Of a stretch of DNA of 64,000 nt, positions 60,715 through 64,000 are shown piece by piece. A model generated the notes under the pieces. The model was not told the DNA's origin. It searched no databases and was given only the letters and a program-made list of their open reading frames with translations. The stretch is from an uncultured Aquimarina sp. (GTDB taxonomy: Bacteria > Bacteroidota > Bacteroidia > Flavobacteriales > Flavobacteriaceae): contig CANMFM010000001.1 of NCBI GenBank assembly GCA_947497175.1, positions 186,001 to 250,000 on the forward strand, given 5' to 3'. Position 1 is the first letter of the stretch; each line of letters begins with the position of its first letter. The translations under genes were made by a program, and so were the position numbers.

Positions 60715-60995
60715 AATAACTTTCCATTATATGTTATATGAATATCAATTACAAAATGCAAAAGTTTATTATATAGTATATACATATCAGTTGCATAGGT
60801 AAAAAAGTTCATTGTATATTATATGAATATCAATCACAGGGGTGTAACAGTTCATTATATAATATATAATTATCAGTTGTAGAGGTGCAAGAGCTCGTTG
60901 TATAGCATATAACTATTAGTTGTAGGGGTGCAAGAGCTCATTGTATGGTATATGAGTATGAGTTACAAGAGTAAAAAGCTTTATAACATAGTTTC
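60715..60995. repeat. 43-bp tandem repeat array
   Basis: Five full units of exactly 43 bases (60758, 60801, 60844, 60887, 60930), a diverged first copy at 60715 and a partial last one from 60973. Each unit runs GCAARAG-TTCATT, then RTATARTATATRA, TATCAGTTG and AGGGGT. Units differ at many sites while keeping length, so selection or recent exchange holds the period. No reading frame crosses it. It fills most of the 426-base gap at 60613-61038. Confidence 0.85.
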
Positions 60996-61038
60996 TACAA
61001 GAAAGAAATAGCAAAAACAAGTATGTTTCTAAGATCTA

Positions 61039-62283
61039 TTAAAACTTCCTATCAGGATGAAATGCATCGAGATTTAGAGATGTTTTCTTGTCAGAAATGA
61101 TTTCTGAGACTAGTTTTCCGGTGGCTGGTCCCATGCTCCAACCCATCATGGCATGCCCTGTGGCGATTGTCAGGTTTTGACATGTACTTGATTTGCCAAT
61201 ATAGGCCATTCCATCCGGAGAAACAGGTCGTAGACCACAAGCGGCTGCTTCTTTTTCTTGTTTGGAGAGTTGAATATTCGGATAGTATTTTTGTGTTGCA
61301 TTTGCAATAGCTTCAACACGTACCGTATTGATTTTGTGATTTATCCCTGCAATTTCCATCGTCCCGGCAAATCGCGTAAACCCTTGCATGGGCGTTATTG
61401 CAACTTTGGCCTCTGCTAAAATTGTAGGCATAGTGATTCCCAAGTTTCTTTCAGAATTAATTCGATATCCTTTTCCGGCTTCCAGTAATAATTTTATGCC
61501 TAATTTTTTACTCAAAATATTAGACCAGGAACCCGCAGCAAGTACAAATTCATCTGCTTTAAATACATTGTTTTTAGTATGTACAGTACTTATTTTTTTA
61601 TCATTAACTTTGATATCTTGAACTTTTTCTTCTTTGTAAAAAGTAACACCTGAAGCTATTAGATATGCTTTCATTTCATCCATAAATATATGGGGAGTGG
61701 TATGGCCATCACATTCATATAATATTGCTCCTTTAGCCTTAAATTCTACATTAGGTTCTATTTGTTCTAATTTGGGGACTGAAAGTTCCTGTACTGGTAA
61801 TCCTTCATTTTTGGCAATTTGAGCAACTTTAATTTCTTCATCTAGCATCTTGTTTGTTTGACAAAGCATTAATAGTCCTTTTCGTTCTAATTGAAATTTA
61901 AACCTTTCCTCTTGTTTGATTTCAGAATATAAATCTCTTCCCATTATATTAATATCTTTAATAGCAGTAATACTTCGTTCTACATTATTTACCGAGCAAG
62001 ATTTGTTAAATGCCCATGCCCAACGTAAGAAATCTGCATTAAAACGAGGTTTAATAAACAAAGGGCTAGATGGGTTAAACATCCATTTCAGACCTTTTTT
62101 CATAACCCCGGGTGCAGCTAAAGGAATGATATGACTAGGGGTTAAATACCCTGCGTTTACATACGAGGCACCAAAATCCATTGTAGATTGATCGATTATG
62201 GTTACTTGATGCCCTTCTTTATGTAAATAATATGCAGAGCATAGCCCAATTATTCCTCCTCCGATAATGATTACTGTTTTCAA
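61039..62283 (-). CDS. FAD-dependent D-amino-acid dehydrogenase, hydroxyproline type
   Basis: 414 residues of the DAO family. FAD loop IIIGGGIIGLCSAYYLHKEG at the N terminus, substrate-domain blocks KGLLMLCQTN and LEAGKGYRINSE, and C-terminal CGLRPVSPDGMAYIG plus ATGHAMMGWSMGPATGKLV. The order matches D-hydroxyproline dehydrogenases and DadA. It is directly downstream of a hydroxyproline epimerase gene (72-base gap), which makes cis-4-hydroxy-D-proline the likely substrate, feeding electrons to the membrane chain. Confidence 0.9.
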   Translation of the reverse strand: MKTVIIIGGGIIGLCSAYYLHKEGHQVTIIDQSTMDFGASYVNAGYLTPSHIIPLAAPGVMKKGLKWMFNPSSPLFIKPRFNADFLRWAWAFNKSCSVNNVERSITAIKDINIMGRDLYSEIKQEERFKFQLERKGLLMLCQTNKMLDEEIKVAQIAKNEGLPVQELSVPKLEQIEPNVEFKAKGAILYECDGHTTPHIFMDEMKAYLIASGVTFYKEEKVQDIKVNDKKISTVHTKNNVFKADEFVLAAGSWSNILSKKLGIKLLLEAGKGYRINSERNLGITMPTILAEAKVAITPMQGFTRFAGTMEIAGINHKINTVRVEAIANATQKYYPNIQLSKQEKEAAACGLRPVSPDGMAYIGKSSTCQNLTIATGHAMMGWSMGPATGKLVSEIISDKKTSLNLDAFHPDRKF

Positions 62284-62355
62284 TAGCTTACTATTTTAAT
62301 TCATTCATTTTTACAATATGATATTAAATCATTGTTTCATTACATCATTCATCAT

Positions 62356-63365
62356 CTATATCACCTGAAAACCATGTGCATAAGGATCATCTTGATCATC
62401 TATTATAATGGTATTGTATCCATAAATTTTTGCCCATCCCTGGATACTGGGGATAATAGCTTTTTTACCTCCTAGTTCTGTTTCTCCTTCAATTCTTCCT
62501 ATAAATGTACTGCCTATGAAGCTTTCATGAATATATTCTTCACCTTTTTTTAACATTCCTTTGGCATGTAATTGTGCCATGCGTGCAGAGGTTCCCGTTC
62601 CGCAGGGAGAACGATCAATAGCTTTTTTACCATAGAACACTGCATTCCTTCCTGATGATGAAGGGTTCATTGGGTTGCCTGTCCATAATATATGACTTAC
62701 ATCCCTGATGGTTTCATTTTCGGGGTGAATAAAAAGATCAGGATATTTGTTATTAATGTTTTTTCGTATTACCTGAGAAAACTGTATCAGTTTTCCTGCT
62801 GTAAAGTCATGTATTCCGCTAAAGTTTTTCTGAGGATCGATAATCGCATAAAAATTTCCACCGTAGGCTACATCAAAGCTAGGTTTCCTAATTCTGGACA
62901 ATTTATGATTAGATTTTGTTGCGCCAGATATGAGGGAACATTTTTTAGTTTAACCCAGTCTACCTTTTTTCCGGTTTGTTGATATGCTATTTCTACCAAT
63001 CCTGCAGGTGCTTCCATCCTAATTTTTCCAGGTATTTTGGGTGTGATCAATCCTTCTTCAATGGCAATAGTGATTGTGCCTATTGTGCCATGACCGCACA
63101 TGGGTAAGCATCCAGATGTTTCTATAAATAAGATTGCTACATCATTTTTTGCGTCATGTGGTTCAAACAAAAAACTACCACTCATCATATCATGTCCTCG
63201 AGGCTCGTACATTAATCCAGTTCTGATCCAATCAAATTCTCTAAGAAAATGCTGGCGTTTTTCGCTCATGGTTTTTCCGATAAGATTTGGGTGACCTGTG
63301 GTTACTACTCTCACCGGGTTTCCGCAGGTATGAGCATCAATGCATGTAAAGGTGGTTTTCGTCAT
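62356..63365 (-). pseudogene. 4-hydroxyproline 2-epimerase (proline racemase family), frameshifted
   Basis: The two halves of one enzyme lie in different frames. The first (63365 to 62868) begins TCIDAHTCGNPVRVV and has the first catalytic Cys in LPMCGHGTIG. The second (from about 62890 to 62356) reads KPSFDVAYGGNFYAII and has the second Cys in DRSPCGTGTSARM. A single-base loss in GGAAA near 62890 breaks the frame. Cys in both motifs marks an epimerase/racemase rather than the Thr-type dehydratase. All else looks intact, so the change is recent or a sequencing error. Confidence 0.88.
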
Positions 63366-63433
63366 TTTATAAATTAATTAAACGCTTAGTGAATTTAATT
63401 AATTTACAATTATCTTTTTAAGTCTTAACAAAA

Positions 63434-64000
63434 CTATACAATCCCCATCTTCTCTAATAAGAAAGAAGCATTCATATTCTGACAAATACCATCTTTAAAT
63501 TTATAATCAAAGTAAAGCTCATCATTAATGATTTGGGCGTCAAAAAATCGATTTTTTACCTGGGGTAATTCTGATGCAATTTCGCATAAACTTAAATCAT
63601 GAGTAGCGATAATCCCAGTCGCTTTGGCGGCTACCAATTTTTCTACAAATTTACGTGAACCAGCTGCTTTGTCTTTGCTATTTGTACCTTTTAGAATTTC
63701 GTCAAGGATAATAAAATAGTCATCTTTTTCGAGTTGATCTACAATTTTTTTGAGTTGTGTGAGCTCTGAAAAGAAATATGAAGCTTCATCACTAAGTGAG
63801 TCTGAAGTGCGCATGCTCGAGATTAACTTAATGGGATGGTACTGACATGATTTTGCACAGACGGGCAGTCCAACATTAGCCATAACTATTTGCAGTGCTA
63901 CAGTGCGCAGAAAAGTACTTTTTCCTGCCATATTAGCTCCGGTAATGATAAAAAACTGTTCTCTGGTGATAGTAATATCATTATCTATTCTTTTTTGATT
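63434..64000 (-). CDS. MutS-family ATPase, C-terminal part (partial)
   Basis: The frame runs on to the window edge, with Walker A FFIITGANMAGKSTFLRTVA, a Q-loop/signature MRTSDSLSDEASYFF, Walker B DDYFIILDEILKGTNSKDKA and switch His in GIIATHDLSLCE. These are the ATPase-domain motifs of MutS proteins. No SMR endonuclease tail follows, so it is not MutS2. It may be a short MutS-like protein rather than the mismatch-repair MutS; the lost N-terminal part would decide. A Met at 63931 opens a shorter frame but lies inside the P-loop and is not the start. Confidence 0.88.
   Translation of the reverse strand, partial: NQKRIDNDITITREQFFIITGANMAGKSTFLRTVALQIVMANVGLPVCAKSCQYHPIKLISSMRTSDSLSDEASYFFSELTQLKKIVDQLEKDDYFIILDEILKGTNSKDKAAGSRKFVEKLVAAKATGIIATHDLSLCEIASELPQVKNRFFDAQIINDELYFDYKFKDGICQNMNASFLLEKMGIV

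Noticed and set aside
60715..60995. CRISPR array
   Set aside because: The units are contiguous with no unique spacers and each unit drifts in sequence; no cas genes are near.
62356..63365. Two separate genes for the hydroxyproline epimerase halves
   Set aside because: The two frames overlap and together give one contiguous family alignment with one catalytic Cys in each half; a single-base shift explains the split.
63434..63931. Complete 165-residue protein starting at 63931
   Set aside because: That Met is inside the Walker A motif (G-A-N-M-A-G-K-S-T) and the frame continues upstream to the window edge.

Overview
The window looks like chromosomal DNA of a marine Flavobacteriaceae-type member of the Bacteroidota. 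The DNA is AT-rich and start codons rarely have a recognisable Shine-Dalgarno. Several promoters match the Bacteroidota form TTTG-N19/21-TAnnTTTG. Many proteins belong to families frequent in that group: alginate-export-like outer-membrane proteins, DUF4407, DUF6261, DUF5996, BlaI/M56 pairs and DUF3471 hydrolases. The genus cannot be fixed from sequence alone.

Layout. 1-158: end of a beta-carbonic anhydrase. 0.5-4.2 kb: MFS exporter and cupin, divergent from a NemR-like TetR regulator and a lipoprotein, with two related operator-like palindromes. 4.6-14.7 kb: one tightly packed minus-strand operon (pirin, isochorismatase-type hydrolase, YtcJ-type amidohydrolase, YceI, Tat-type tyrosinase, SCO copper protein, DoxX, DMT transporter, alginate-export-like porin, NhaA and two small genes). 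Divergent to it is a triple-PAS sigma-54 activator (14.9-17.0 kb). 17.0-18.3 kb: a decayed small operon. 18.7-23.7 kb: TMEM175-like channel, a cNMP-domain/thioredoxin-reductase-like fusion, azoreductase, MFS, YceI and a broken Dps gene. 23.8-29.2 kb: a giant sigma-54 activator with about seven GAF domains, divergent from an AraC regulator. 30.4-41.1 kb: a second long minus operon (three more alginate-export-like porins, two pirins, isochorismatase-type hydrolase, esterase, SMP-30-like protein, Tat-exported WrbA-like flavodoxin, SnoaL-like protein). 41.8-46.9 kb: zinc-finger UBP protein, an MhqO/MhqD-like pair, a decayed second isochorismatase, DUF5996 and an alpha/beta hydrolase. 47.0-49.0 kb: an ECF sigma operon. 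49.4-54.1 kb: serine hydrolase, RclA/MerA-like flavoprotein and several gene remnants. 54.5 kb: tRNA-Leu(TAG). 54.7-64 kb: ordinary genes (M20 peptidase, BlaI/M56 pair, DUF4407, DUF6261), a 43-bp tandem repeat array, a hydroxyproline catabolic pair whose epimerase is frameshifted, and the end of a MutS-like ATPase.

How it may work together. From 4.6 to 43.8 kb the window is rich in functions that make, reduce, cleave or sense quinones and phenolics: tyrosinase, pirins, azoreductase, WrbA, MhqO/MhqD-like enzymes and a NemR-like regulator. They sit beside four outer-membrane porin paralogues and two different sigma-54 activators. My inference is an inducible system for uptake and oxidative/reductive processing of an aromatic or related small acid, controlled by RpoN. 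No substrate can be read from the sequence.

A second theme is decay. At least eight genes are present only as frameshifted, truncated or internally deleted remnants, including a second copy of the operon's isochorismatase.
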